Below are positions 1 to 8,840 of a DNA stretch of 64,000 nucleotides, one piece after another. The first letter of the stretch is position 1, and each line of letters opens with the position of its first letter. The position numbers and the translations under genes are program-made. This stretch comes from Caballeronia sp. INDeC2 (GTDB lineage: Bacteria > Pseudomonadota > Gammaproteobacteria > Burkholderiales > Burkholderiaceae), in assembly GCF_023631325.1 (NCBI RefSeq), contig NZ_JALQDG010000046.1, forward strand, positions 62,001-126,000. Direction: 5' to 3'. The notes below the pieces were generated by a model, which saw only the letters and a list, made by a program, of their open reading frames with translations, was not told where the DNA came from and did no database searches.

Positions 1-1
1 G

Positions 2-247
2 AAGAACGCGAACGTCGCGGCGACCATCGCGCTGGCCGGGCTCGGGCTGGACGGCACGCGCGTGCGGCTGATCGCCGATCCGAATGTCGAGCGCAACGTG
101 CACCGCATCGTCGCGCGCGGCGCGTTCGGCGAGATGTCGCTCGAAATGTGCGGCAAGCCGCTGCCGTCGAATCCCAAGACATCCGCGCTCACCGCGTTCA
201 GCGCGATCCGTGCGTTGCGCAATCGCGCCGCGCGCTGCGTCATCTGA
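2..247 (+). CDS. Aspartate dehydrogenase, C-terminal part (truncated by window edge)
   Basis: The frame is open from base 2 to the TGA at 245-247 and gives 81 residues of a C-terminus. The segment with GAFGEMSLEMCGKPLPSNPK, followed by a helix ending the protein, is what I recognise from the C-terminal domain of L-aspartate dehydrogenase (DUF108 family, NAD(P)-dependent deamination of aspartate to oxaloacetate or iminoaspartate). The catalytic N-terminal Rossmann part lies outside the window. The next gene starts 15 bases downstream, so it is probably the first visible member of the operon running to 5.4 kb. In other bacteria such genes occur either for NAD synthesis or inside catabolic operons; the neighbours here favour catabolism. 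Confidence 0.75.
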   Translation, partial: KNANVAATIALAGLGLDGTRVRLIADPNVERNVHRIVARGAFGEMSLEMCGKPLPSNPKTSALTAFSAIRALRNRAARCVI

Positions 248-262
248 AGGAGCTTTTGAACG

Positions 263-1753
263 ATGAATCATCCCGACACTTCGCTCGTGAGCTCCGGCGA
301 TATCTTTCTCGGCGGCGAATGGCGCATAGGACGCGGCAATCAGTACGCGAGCATCTATCCCGCCGATCAGAGCGTCAACGCGGAAATCAGCACGGCGAAT
401 GCCGACGATGCGCGCGAAGCCGTCGAGATCGCGGATCGTGCTTACAGGAAGGCCGACTGGGCCGGATTGAAGCCGCATCAACGGGCAGCCGTTCTGCATC
501 GCATCGCAGGTCTGATAGAAGCGCGTCATGAAGCGCTCGCGCACTTGCAGCGGCGCGACAACGGCAAGCCTATCAGCGAAACGCGCGCGCTCGTCACCAG
601 CGCGGCGAACACGTTCCGCTATTTCGCGTCGTGCCTCGAAACGCTCGAAGAAGAACTCACGCCCTCGCGCGGCGACTTTCTGACGATGAGCGTGCACGAG
701 CCGCTCGGCGTCGTCGCGGCGATCACGCCGTGGAATTCGCCGATCGCGTCCGACGCGCAAAAGCTCGCCCCCGCGCTCGCCGCAGGCAACGCCGTCGTGC
801 TGAAGCCCGCCGAAGTGACGCCGCTCGCGTCGCTGGCGCTCGCGCGCATCTGCGAGGAAGCGGGCGTGCCGAAGGGCGTCGTCAGTGTGTTGCCGGGCAA
901 AGGCTCCGTGATCGGCGATGCCCTCGTGCGTCATCCGCTCGTGAAGAAAGTCGCGTTCACGGGCGGCACGGAAGTCGGTCGCGGCATTGCGCGGCTCGCC
1001 GCGGAAAAGCTGATGCCGGTGTCGCTCGAACTCGGCGGCAAGTCGCCGACCATCGTCTACGCCGATGCCGATCTCGACCACGCGGTCAACGGCGTGCTGT
1101 ACGGCATCTTCAGTTCGTCGGGCGAGTCGTGCATCGCGGGGTCGCGGCTTTTCGTCGAACGCAACGTGTACGGCGAATTCATGGCGCGGCTCGTCGATGG
1201 CGCGAGAAAGCTGCGCGTTGGCGACCCGACGCGCGAGAACACGCAGATGGGGCCGCTCATCACGGGACAGCATCGCGAAAGCATCGAGCGCTATGTCGCG
1301 CTCGGTCTCGAAGAAGGCGGCACGCTCTTGTGCGGCGGCGAGCGCCCCACGGGCGACGGCCGCGAGAAAGGCTTCTTCTATCTGCCGACGATCATCGAAG
1401 GGCTCACGAACGACGCGCGCATGTGTCAGGAAGAGATCTTCGGACCGGTGCTCGCCGCCCTGCCCTTCGACGACGAAGCCGCGCTGCTCGACGAGGCCAA
1501 CGACAGCGTGTTCGGCCTCGCGGCAGGCATCTGGACGCGCGACTATAAACGCGCATGGAAGATGTCGCGTGCATTGAACACCGGCACGGTCTGGATCAAC
1601 ACGTACAAGCAGTTTTCGATTTCTACGCCGTTCGGCGGCTGGAAGGACAGCGGCATGGGACGCGAGAAAGGCCGTCTGGGCCTGCGCGAATACATGCAGC
1701 AAAAGAGTCTCTACTGGGGCTTGAACGATGCCCCGTTGCCGTGGGCGAACTGA
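263..1753 (+). CDS. NAD(P)-dependent aldehyde dehydrogenase (ALDH superfamily)
   Basis: This 496-residue protein has the full length of the classical ALDH family, which oxidises an aldehyde to its acid with NAD(P)+. The nucleotide-binding segment PWNSPIASDAQKLAPALAAG, the general-base segment LELGGKSPTIVY and the catalytic cysteine in GESCIAGSR are all present, so it should be active. The closest subgroup by eye is betaine-aldehyde or semialdehyde dehydrogenases, but the substrate cannot be read from the sequence. An AAGGAG-like ribosome site lies just before the ATG. It sits between the aspartate dehydrogenase end and a VOC dioxygenase 10 bases downstream, as expected for one catabolic operon in which ring cleavage yields a semialdehyde. 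Confidence 0.9.
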   Translation: MNHPDTSLVSSGDIFLGGEWRIGRGNQYASIYPADQSVNAEISTANADDAREAVEIADRAYRKADWAGLKPHQRAAVLHRIAGLIEARHEALAHLQRRDNGKPISETRALVTSAANTFRYFASCLETLEEELTPSRGDFLTMSVHEPLGVVAAITPWNSPIASDAQKLAPALAAGNAVVLKPAEVTPLASLALARICEEAGVPKGVVSVLPGKGSVIGDALVRHPLVKKVAFTGGTEVGRGIARLAAEKLMPVSLELGGKSPTIVYADADLDHAVNGVLYGIFSSSGESCIAGSRLFVERNVYGEFMARLVDGARKLRVGDPTRENTQMGPLITGQHRESIERYVALGLEEGGTLLCGGERPTGDGREKGFFYLPTIIEGLTNDARMCQEEIFGPVLAALPFDDEAALLDEANDSVFGLAAGIWTRDYKRAWKMSRALNTGTVWINTYKQFSISTPFGGWKDSGMGREKGRLGLREYMQQKSLYWGLNDAPLPWAN

Positions 1754-1763
1754 AGGAGTTGCC

Positions 1764-2729
1764 ATGACGATTCTCGGCATTGAACGCATCACATACGGCG
1801 TGACGGATCTCGACACTTGCCGGCGCTTTTTCGCCGACTGGGGTCTGAAGGAAGTCGCGCACGATGAAACGCGCGCGCGTTTCGAAACCCTCAACGGCTG
1901 CGAAGTGCTGCTCGCACTTGCCGACGACCCCACGCTTGCGCCCGCCTTCGAAGCCGGTCCGACGCTGCGCGAAGTCACATGGGCCGTCGCGACGCGCGAA
2001 GAACTCGACGCACTGCGCGGACGCTTCTCGGGCCAGCCCGGCCACGTCGAAACGGATGACGCCATCGGCTGCATCGATCCGAACGGCATGGCGATTCGCG
2101 TCGAAGTCACGAAAAAGCGCGACATCGACGTGAAGGGCTCGCCATCGAACGTGTGGGGACACACTTTGCGCGTCGATACGCCGAGCCCTGTCTATGAGCG
2201 CGCGGAGCCGGTCGAAGTGGGCCATGTCGTGTTCTTCACGAACTGCGTCGCGGAGCAGGAGAAGTTCTATCACGATCTGCTCGGCTTCGAGACATCGGAT
2301 CGTTATCCGGGCCGCGGTGCGTTCATGCGTTGCGCGCCGCACGGCGGTCATCACGATCTGTTCCTGTTGCAATTGCCCGATGGCAAGCGCGGCCTGAATC
2401 ACGTCGCGTTCACCGTGCGCGATATCCACGAAGTATTCGGCGGCGGCCTGCACATTAGCCGCTGTGGCTGGACCACGCAGCTCGGACCGGGACGCCATCC
2501 GGTTTCGTCGGCGTACTTCTGGTACTTCAAGAATCCGGCGGGCGGTCTTATCGAGTATTACGCCGATGAAGACGTGCTCACGCCCGATTGGCAGCCGCGC
2601 GATTTCGAACCGGGTCCGACCGTGTTCGCGGAATGGGCCGTCGATGGCGGTCTCGACGGCAACACGCGCCGCCAGAAAGACGCGAAGGCGCCGGAAGGCA
2701 AGTTCATGACGGAGCGCAAAAATGGCTGA
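1764..2729 (+). CDS. VOC-superfamily (extradiol-type) ring-cleavage dioxygenase
   Basis: I start the 321-residue protein at the ATG at 1764 because it is preceded by AAGGAG; the open frame extends upstream without a ribosome site. It has two vicinal-oxygen-chelate modules, about residues 1-120 and 145-290. The second module carries GLNHVAFTV and a later GGLIEYYADED stretch, positions where this family places the metal-binding His and Glu. This is the layout of type I extradiol catechol dioxygenases. The C-terminal tail is unusually polar. It overlaps the next gene by 8 bases, which indicates co-translation with a reductase. The substrate is not identifiable; a 2,3-dihydroxy aromatic compound is the likely class. 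Confidence 0.8.
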   Translation: MTILGIERITYGVTDLDTCRRFFADWGLKEVAHDETRARFETLNGCEVLLALADDPTLAPAFEAGPTLREVTWAVATREELDALRGRFSGQPGHVETDDAIGCIDPNGMAIRVEVTKKRDIDVKGSPSNVWGHTLRVDTPSPVYERAEPVEVGHVVFFTNCVAEQEKFYHDLLGFETSDRYPGRGAFMRCAPHGGHHDLFLLQLPDGKRGLNHVAFTVRDIHEVFGGGLHISRCGWTTQLGPGRHPVSSAYFWYFKNPAGGLIEYYADEDVLTPDWQPRDFEPGPTVFAEWAVDGGLDGNTRRQKDAKAPEGKFMTERKNG

Positions 2730-3939
2730 TCTTCAAACGGTCGTGGTGATTGGCGGCGGCCAGGCGGCGGGATGGATCGTCAAGACGCTTCGGAAGGAAG
2801 GCTTCGATGGCCGCCTCGTGATGATCGCCGACGAGATTCATCTGCCCTATGAACGCCCGCCGCTGTCGAAGGCCGTGCTCGCGGGCGATGCGGATATCGA
2901 CACCGTGCGGCTCGTCGATCACGACGCCTTCGCCGAGCTGAATGTCGAAGCGTGGCAGCCGGAATGCGCGGCCTCGATCGATCGCGACGCGCGCATCGTG
3001 CGCACCGCGAGCGGACGCGAAGTGCATTACGACCGCGTCGTCATCGCGACGGGCGGCGCGGCAAGGCGTCTGCCGGCGTCGCTTGCAAAGACCTCGCATC
3101 TCGCCTATCTGCGCACGCTCGACGACGCGATGCTCATCGGCAAGCGCCTGCGCGAGAGCCATAGCAAGCGCTTGCTCGTGATCGGCGGCGGATGGATCGG
3201 CCTCGAAGTCGCCGCGACCGCGAGAAAGCTCGGCGTCGATGTCACGGTGATCGAAGGCGCGCCGCGTCTGTGCGCTCGCTCGGTGCCTGAAAGCGTGTCC
3301 GATTTTCTGCTGAAGCTGCATCGCGATAACGGCGTCGATGTGCGGCTCGATGCATCGCTCGTGTCGCTCGACGACTTCGGCAACGGCGTGCGCGCGCAAC
3401 TCGCCGACGGCACGACCGTCGATGCCGATTTCGCCGTCGCGGGCATCGGACTGACGCCGCACACGCGAATCGCGGAACGCGCGGGCATCGACGTGAACGA
3501 TGGCATCGTCGTCGATGAATTCGGCGCGACGAACGATGCGCACGTGTTCGCATGCGGCGATGTCGCCAATCATCCGAACGCGTGGCTGAAGCGCCGCGTG
3601 CGCCTCGAATCGTGGGCGAACGCACAGAACCAGGCGATCGCGACGGCGCGCGCGGTGCTCGGCGTGCGCACGCCGTATGCCGAGATTCCGTGGTTCTGGT
3701 CGGATCAGTACGACGTGAACCTGCAGATTCTCGGCGACATTCCGGCGGGCGCGATGCCGGTCGTGCGCGGCGATCTGGACGCACGTCGCGCATCGCTCTT
3801 CTTCTTCGATGGCGATGCATTGCGCGGCGTCATCGCGATCAATGCGACGCGCGATCTCAAGGTAGCGAAGAAATGGATGAGTCAGGGGCGCGCGGTCGAT
3901 ATCGCGGCGCTCGCGGACACGGCGAAGGCACTCGCATAA
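2722..3939 (+). CDS. FAD-dependent ferredoxin/rubredoxin reductase-type oxidoreductase
   Basis: This 405-residue flavoprotein has the FAD-binding motif VVVIGGGQAAGW at the N-terminus, the family signature LPYERPPLSKAVL near residue 40, a second Rossmann motif LLVIGGGWIGLEVAATARKL near 150 for NAD(P)H, and a C-terminal domain typical of reductases of multicomponent oxygenases (BphA4-like). It would pass electrons from NADH to a ferredoxin. No oxygenase or ferredoxin gene is visible in this operon, so its partner is either upstream of the window or elsewhere. It overlaps the dioxygenase gene by 8 bases and is followed 19 bases later by the transporter gene. Confidence 0.88.
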   Translation: MADLQTVVVIGGGQAAGWIVKTLRKEGFDGRLVMIADEIHLPYERPPLSKAVLAGDADIDTVRLVDHDAFAELNVEAWQPECAASIDRDARIVRTASGREVHYDRVVIATGGAARRLPASLAKTSHLAYLRTLDDAMLIGKRLRESHSKRLLVIGGGWIGLEVAATARKLGVDVTVIEGAPRLCARSVPESVSDFLLKLHRDNGVDVRLDASLVSLDDFGNGVRAQLADGTTVDADFAVAGIGLTPHTRIAERAGIDVNDGIVVDEFGATNDAHVFACGDVANHPNAWLKRRVRLESWANAQNQAIATARAVLGVRTPYAEIPWFWSDQYDVNLQILGDIPAGAMPVVRGDLDARRASLFFFDGDALRGVIAINATRDLKVAKKWMSQGRAVDIAALADTAKALA

Positions 3940-3958
3940 CACACAGACGGGAGCAGGC

Positions 3959-5386
3959 ATGAGGAGCATGGGCAATACGGCCGTTCAACACGGCGGCACC
4001 GCCACGACAGTCGCCGACGCGGCCACTGCCGCTCACGCGGTCACGAAGGGATCGATCATCGCGCGCATCGAGCGGTTGCCCGCCAACGCGATGCAGGTGC
4101 GCGCGCGCATTCTGATCGGCGCGGCGACCTTCTTCGATGGTTTCGATGTCATCGTCATCGCAGCGACGTTGCCGCTGCTCATTCAGAAATGGGGGCTGAC
4201 GCCGGGGCAGGTCGGCTTTCTGATCGCCTCGGGATCGATCGGGCAATTAATTGGCGCGTTCCTGTTCCCGTCGCTCGCGGAACGCTATGGGCGCGTGCGT
4301 TCCATCGCGTGGAGCTCGGGCATCATCGGCCTGACGAGCATCGCGTGCGGCTTCGCGCCTTCGTTCGCGGTGTTCGTCGCGTTGCGGATCGTGCAGGGGC
4401 TCGGGCTCGGCGGCGAGTTGCCCGTCGCGGCGACTTACATCAACGAGATCACGCGTGCGCATGGACGCGGCCGTTTCGTGCTGCTCTACGAGATCGTGTT
4501 TCCGATCGGCCTGCTTGCATCGAACGCGCTCGGCGCGTGGATCGTGCCGCGTTTCGGCTGGGAAGTGATGTACTTCATCGGCGGCGTGCCGCTCGTGCTG
4601 TTCTTCCTGCTGCGCACGCTGGTGCCGGAATCGCCGCGCTGGCTCGGCGAACGCGGCCGCATGAGCGAAGCCGGCGATGCGCTTTGCGCGTTCGAGGCCA
4701 CCGTGAAGCAACCGTTGCCGCCGCTCGGCAATCTCGCCGATTTCGAAGCAATGGCGAACCGTCATCCGAAGCGCCGCCGCCTCGATCTGATCGGCCCGGC
4801 GTATCTGAAGCGCACGATCGCGGTCGCGCTTCTCTGGATGACGTGCGGCGTGCTTCAGTACGGCCTCTCGACGTGGCTGCCGACGATCTACAAGACCGTC
4901 TATCACGCGCCGTTGCAGCTCGCGCTGAATCTCGCGGTGGCTGCTTCCGTGCTCGGCGTGATCGGCTCGCTGACGTGCGCGCTGATCGTCGACAAGGTCG
5001 GGCGCAAGCCGGTCATCAACTGGTCGTTCGTGCTGTGCGCGGTGTCGCTCGTGTTTGCGGGCGTGTTCGTCACGCAGTCGGTGTATGTGGTCGCGACGTT
5101 CTGCGCGCTCGCGCTCGGCTTCATGGCGTGCGGCTTCATCACCGCTTATGTCTATACGCCCGAGCTTTATCCGACGAGCATCCGCGCGTTCGGATGCGGC
5201 CTCGGCGGCGCATGGCTCAAGATCGCGGCAATCTTCGCGCCGGCGCTCGTCGGCAAGACGTTGATGGGCGGGAACATGAATGTCGCGTTCTATGCGCTCG
5301 CCGTGGTGCCGCTGGTTGCCGCGGTCGCCGTGCATTACATGGGCATCGAGACGAAGGGCAAGGTGCTGGAGCAGCTTGAAGTGTGA
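3959..5386 (+). CDS. MFS transporter, aromatic acid:H+ symporter-like
   Basis: This is a 475-residue inner-membrane protein with about 12 hydrophobic segments after a cytoplasmic tail of roughly 45 residues. The DGFD motif in TM1 (FFDGFDVIVIAATLPLL) and the loop after TM2 (FPSLAERYGRVR) match the AAHS subfamily of the major facilitator superfamily, which imports aromatic acids with protons. It is the last gene of the operon starting before base 1 and probably brings in the operon's substrate. A GGAGCAGGC ribosome site precedes the ATG at 3959; a second ATG three codons in is possible. A strong hairpin follows the stop. Confidence 0.88.
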   Translation: MRSMGNTAVQHGGTATTVADAATAAHAVTKGSIIARIERLPANAMQVRARILIGAATFFDGFDVIVIAATLPLLIQKWGLTPGQVGFLIASGSIGQLIGAFLFPSLAERYGRVRSIAWSSGIIGLTSIACGFAPSFAVFVALRIVQGLGLGGELPVAATYINEITRAHGRGRFVLLYEIVFPIGLLASNALGAWIVPRFGWEVMYFIGGVPLVLFFLLRTLVPESPRWLGERGRMSEAGDALCAFEATVKQPLPPLGNLADFEAMANRHPKRRRLDLIGPAYLKRTIAVALLWMTCGVLQYGLSTWLPTIYKTVYHAPLQLALNLAVAASVLGVIGSLTCALIVDKVGRKPVINWSFVLCAVSLVFAGVFVTQSVYVVATFCALALGFMACGFITAYVYTPELYPTSIRAFGCGLGGAWLKIAAIFAPALVGKTLMGGNMNVAFYALAVVPLVAAVAVHYMGIETKGKVLEQLEV

Positions 5387-5395
5387 TGCTTTCTT

Positions 5396-5440
5396 GTTCA
5401 GGGCCGGCGCTTTGTACCGCCGGTACCACCGGTCCTGAAC
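5396..5440. terminator. Bidirectional terminator-like hairpin
   Basis: A 12-bp stem (GTTCAGGGCCGG pairing with CCGGTCCTGAAC, one G-T pair) surrounds a 21-base loop. It lies exactly between two convergent genes, the MFS gene and the nucleoside hydrolase gene. There is no clear T-run on either side, so it may be a transcript-end stabiliser rather than a full intrinsic terminator. Confidence 0.5.
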
Positions 5441-5448
5441 TCTCGGCG

Positions 5449-6567
5449 CTACTGGAATTTGACGGGCACGGGCCGCGTCAGCAGATCGACATAGAACTTG
5501 AAGAAACGATCGTTGTCGTAGCGCGTCACGTAAGTGATCTTCTGCGGCGATGCACCGGCTTGCGGCGCATCCGGATACACCTTCACGTGCCCCTGATCCT
5601 CGCCGGGCGTCGTATCGATGTCGAGATACGCGCTCTGCGTCTGTGTCGCGTAGGTCGGGTCGAGGAAGTAACCGATCGTCAGCGTGTCGTAGATATCGGT
5701 GTTCGTCGAGAACGCGCCCGCGTTCGCGATTGCGTAGACCTTCGTCACCGCCGTCTGTCCGGTCGGCGGATTGACGATCTGGTTATAGACCGATTCGGTC
5801 AGCGGCACGGTGTCGGTTACGTCGAGCGGAATGACTTTCTGCGGGATCGTCGTCTGCAAGAGCGTGCGCACCGCGACGGGATCGAACCACCAGTTCAGCT
5901 CGCCGACGGCGTTCGCGTTGCCCGGCACGTTCATCGCGCCGCCCATGTAGACAATGCCCTTGATGAGCGGCACGATCTCCGGCGCCTTCTGCACGGCGGT
6001 TGCCAGATTGGTCGGCGGCCCGACTTCGATGATCGTCACCTGGTTCGGATAGCGCTTGATCGTCTCGACGATGAAGTCGGCGGCGCTCTGGCTTTGCAGC
6101 TTCGCCGATGTCGCGAAGCCGTCCGGCGGCGCGGTCAGTTGGGCTTGAGTGGTTGGTTCGGGACGCATCCACGCCCCGAAGTAGCCGTTCGGATTCGCGG
6201 CCTGCTGGGCGCGAATGCTCGCGACATCGTATTGCAGCGGATAGTTCGCGCCGGCATACACGCCGACCTTGTCCTGCACGCCCATGCGTTCGACCGCCTT
6301 GAGCGCGTCGGCTTCTTCCTGCAGCAGCCAGTCGTTGCCGGTCACGACGCACAGGCCGAGCAGGTTGACCTTGCCCTCGCCCATCAGTTGCGTGGACATG
6401 GCGAAGAGCTGGCCGTCGTCGCCCATCGTATTGAAGTCCGAATCGATGATGATCTTCGGCGCGTTGGAATAGCCGGGTTGATTGTCGTCGTCGGAGCCGC
6501 CGCAACCGGCGACCACGGCGGTTATGACAAAGGGAATGATCAGGAATGCCGCGCTGCAACGTCGCAT
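5449..6567 (-). CDS. Lipoprotein inosine-uridine-type nucleoside hydrolase
   Basis: I start this 372-residue protein at the ATG at 6567, which follows GGGAGAC and begins a signal peptide. The lipobox VVAGC near residue 21 is followed by a polar GGSDDD linker, so it should be a lipid-anchored periplasmic protein; the Asp after the Cys+1/+2 glycines is too far away to read as a clear inner-membrane retention signal. The mature part begins with IIIDSDFNTMGDDGQ, the DxDxxxDD calcium-binding motif of nucleoside hydrolases, which cut the N-glycosidic bond of nucleosides. Later segments VGPPTNLATA and YMGGAMNVPGNA also fit the family. It appears monocistronic. The substrate could be a purine or pyrimidine nucleoside. 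Confidence 0.85.
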   Translation of the reverse strand: MRRCSAAFLIIPFVITAVVAGCGGSDDDNQPGYSNAPKIIIDSDFNTMGDDGQLFAMSTQLMGEGKVNLLGLCVVTGNDWLLQEEADALKAVERMGVQDKVGVYAGANYPLQYDVASIRAQQAANPNGYFGAWMRPEPTTQAQLTAPPDGFATSAKLQSQSAADFIVETIKRYPNQVTIIEVGPPTNLATAVQKAPEIVPLIKGIVYMGGAMNVPGNANAVGELNWWFDPVAVRTLLQTTIPQKVIPLDVTDTVPLTESVYNQIVNPPTGQTAVTKVYAIANAGAFSTNTDIYDTLTIGYFLDPTYATQTQSAYLDIDTTPGEDQGHVKVYPDAPQAGASPQKITYVTRYDNDRFFKFYVDLLTRPVPVKFQ

Positions 6568-6670
6568 GATGTCGTCTCCCGAATCGCTTGTGTAGTAAGT
6601 GCGCCGTTGCCTGGCGCAATTCATTCTACGATCGATTGGGAGAGGGCGTTGGCGGCTCTGGAAACGACGA

Positions 6671-6700
6671 CGCCGGAACGGCCCGTGAGCCGTCCCGGCG
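6671..6700 (-). terminator. Terminator-like hairpin after tssC
   Basis: A 12-bp inverted repeat (CGCCGGAACGGC and GCCGTCCCGGCG, one mismatch) with a 6-base loop lies 27 bases past the tssC stop. On the minus strand it is followed by a weak T-rich run, so it plausibly ends the tssB-tssC transcript. Confidence 0.5.
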
Positions 6701-6726
6701 TTGCACACACTAAGCTATCGCGAGAA

Positions 6727-8280
6727 TCAGCTCTTCGCCTTGGGCATCTGCGAAACCAGCGACAAGCCGATATCCATGCCTTCCACCTGGAAGTGCGGCA
6801 CGATGAAGAGCTTGATGCGGAAGAAGCCCGGATTGTCCTCGATGTCCTCGACCATCACCTTCGCCTCACGCAGCGGATGCGACGCTTGCAGCTCGTCGCC
6901 CGGATCCTTCATCTCGGTGACGAGGCTCTTGATCCAATTGTTCAGTTCGAGCTCGAGCAGACGACGGTCCTTGGTCGTGCCGATGTTCTCGCGCTGAATC
7001 AGCTTGAGATAGTGCGCAATGCGCGAGAGCAGAAAGATATACGGCAGGCGCGCATTGATACGGCTGTTCGCGGTGGCTTCCTTGGTCTCATAGAGCGCGG
7101 GCTTTTGCGTCGAGTTCGCCGAGAAGAAGCACGCGAAATCGTGATTCTTGTAGAACGAGAGCGGAATGAAACCGAGGTTCGCAAATTCGAATTCGCGCGT
7201 CTCGGGAATCAGCACTTCGGTCGGAATCTTCGGCTGCACCCCGGTGCCGAGGTCGTACAGATGCACCGGCAGATCTTCTACCTTGCCGCCCGCTTGCGGA
7301 CCGCGGATCTGCACGCACCAGCCGTTGTTCACGAAGCTGCGCGTCATGTTGGCTGCGAACGCGAACGACGCGTTCACCCACAGATAACGATCGTGGTCCG
7401 GGCCCTTCACCTGCTCTTCATAGTTGAAGGCGCGCACGGGCGTGGTGTCTTTGCCGTACGGCAGGCGGCCGAGCACGCGCGGCATCACGAGGCCGACGTA
7501 GCGTGCGTCGTCCGTGTCGCGGAAGCTCTTCCACTTGATGTACTCGGCACGGTCGAAGTAGTTGCCAATGTCCTGAATCGCCGCGACTTCTTCCATCGAC
7601 TTCTTGCCGAAGAAGGCCGCGCCCACCGAGCCGATGAACGGCATGTGCGCCGCCGCCGCAACCTTCGAGATGTTGCGCAGCAGGGCCACGTCCTGCGGCG
7701 AGTTGGCGAATTCGAAGTCGCTGACGAGCGCGCTGATCGGCTGGCCGCCCGGCGTGTCGTATTCCTCAATGTACGTCAGGCGATACAGACCGCTCTGGAT
7801 GAGTTCCGGCGCGTCGTCGAAGTCGCGGATCAGCGCGTCCTTCGATACGTCCAGCACTTCGATGCGCGCGTTCTTGCGGAAATCCGTACGCGACACGAGC
7901 ATCTTCAGACCGCGCCACCGGCCTTCGAGCGCCTGGAATTCGGGATTGTGCATAACCGAATCGAGCTGCTTGCTGATCTGGCGATCCAGTTGACCGATGA
8001 AGAAATCGAGCAGCGACTTGTCGAGACGCTCCACGGGCTTGCTCGTCTGCGCGACGAGATCGAGGAACGCGCCCATGCCGCGCGCGAGGCGCTCGTCGGC
8101 CGATGCTTCGGAAAGCATGTCGTTGTCGCGGAATGCCTCGAGCGGACGCGCCTGCGACACCGGGCTCAGGTGGATCTTGTTGCACAGCGATGCATAGACG
8201 CTGTCGCCATACGACTCTTGCGGTGCGTCGAGCACGACGGTTTCGCCTGCTGCGCTCGCGCGGACTTCTTTCTTGCTCAT
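6727..8280 (-). CDS. tssC: Type VI secretion sheath large subunit TssC
   Basis: The 517-residue protein is a full-length TssC (VipB/EvpB family), the large subunit of the contractile T6SS sheath. Recognisable parts are the N-terminal sheath-assembly region, the central FIGQLDRQISKQLDSVMHNP segment, and a conserved C-terminal domain ending with the FRIKLFIVPHFQVEGMDIGL strand that packs in the sheath. It is encoded 44 bases after tssB on the same strand and the two form the cytoplasmic sheath. The pair is divergent from tssK, with a shared 495-base control region. The AGGACAATC before the ATG at 8280 is an acceptable ribosome site. Confidence 0.95.
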   Translation of the reverse strand: MSKKEVRASAAGETVVLDAPQESYGDSVYASLCNKIHLSPVSQARPLEAFRDNDMLSEASADERLARGMGAFLDLVAQTSKPVERLDKSLLDFFIGQLDRQISKQLDSVMHNPEFQALEGRWRGLKMLVSRTDFRKNARIEVLDVSKDALIRDFDDAPELIQSGLYRLTYIEEYDTPGGQPISALVSDFEFANSPQDVALLRNISKVAAAAHMPFIGSVGAAFFGKKSMEEVAAIQDIGNYFDRAEYIKWKSFRDTDDARYVGLVMPRVLGRLPYGKDTTPVRAFNYEEQVKGPDHDRYLWVNASFAFAANMTRSFVNNGWCVQIRGPQAGGKVEDLPVHLYDLGTGVQPKIPTEVLIPETREFEFANLGFIPLSFYKNHDFACFFSANSTQKPALYETKEATANSRINARLPYIFLLSRIAHYLKLIQRENIGTTKDRRLLELELNNWIKSLVTEMKDPGDELQASHPLREAKVMVEDIEDNPGFFRIKLFIVPHFQVEGMDIGLSLVSQMPKAKS

Positions 8281-8324
8281 TGATTGTCCTGTCTGGGAAG
8301 CTTGTCGGTTGAAGGCTGAAGGGC

Positions 8325-8840
8325 TCAGGCGTGGCCTTCGGGCTGCGTCGCCGCCGTGGCGATCTGCGAAAGTTCGCCGCGCAGCTTGTCGGAGAGTTCC
8401 TTGTTCTTCAGGATCTTCTCGAACTCGCGACGGAAGGTGCCGTTGTCCAGCAAATTCGATTTCAGATCGCGCAGCAGGTTGCGCACGGCGAGCAGCGCCT
8501 GCAATTCCGGGATCTGCCGGGCCACTTGCTCAGGCTCGAAGTCCTTCATCGAACGGAAGGAGAGATTCACCGGCATGTCGGAGCCGTCGTTCGCGAGCGT
8601 GTTCTCCGTGGCGAACTTCAGGTCCGGCGCGTAGTCCGCCAGAACCGCGTCGAAGTTGTTCTTGTCGATATTGACCTTCTTGCGCTCGGAAAGCGGCGCC
8701 TGCTCGCGTCCCGCGCTGAAGTCGCCCGCGACCAGCAGTTTGAGCGGCAATTCGACCTTCTTTTGCGCGCCGCCGGTATGCAGATCGAGCGTGATCGAAA
8801 CACGGCTCTTGGGAATCTCTCTCTGAAAGCTATCCATCAA
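8325..8840 (-). CDS. tssB: Type VI secretion sheath small subunit TssB
   Basis: The 171-residue protein matches TssB (VipA/ImpB family) in length and sequence. It begins MMDSFQREIPKSRVSITLDL, followed by the KVELPLKLLVAGDFS strand and the downstream FRSMKDFEPEQVARQIPEL segment that pairs with TssC. With TssC it builds the contractile tube sheath that drives Hcp/VgrG injection. It is the first gene of the leftward tssBC operon, so its promoter must lie in 8841-9335. Confidence 0.95.
   Translation of the reverse strand: MMDSFQREIPKSRVSITLDLHTGGAQKKVELPLKLLVAGDFSAGREQAPLSERKKVNIDKNNFDAVLADYAPDLKFATENTLANDGSDMPVNLSFRSMKDFEPEQVARQIPELQALLAVRNLLRDLKSNLLDNGTFRREFEKILKNKELSDKLRGELSQIATAATQPEGHA

Noticed and set aside
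5383..8283. A 966-codon open frame on the plus strand opposite the nucleoside hydrolase and tssC genes
   Set aside because: Its translation is Arg/His/Leu-rich without domains, and it is antisense to two well-recognised genes; long antisense frames are common in high-GC DNA.
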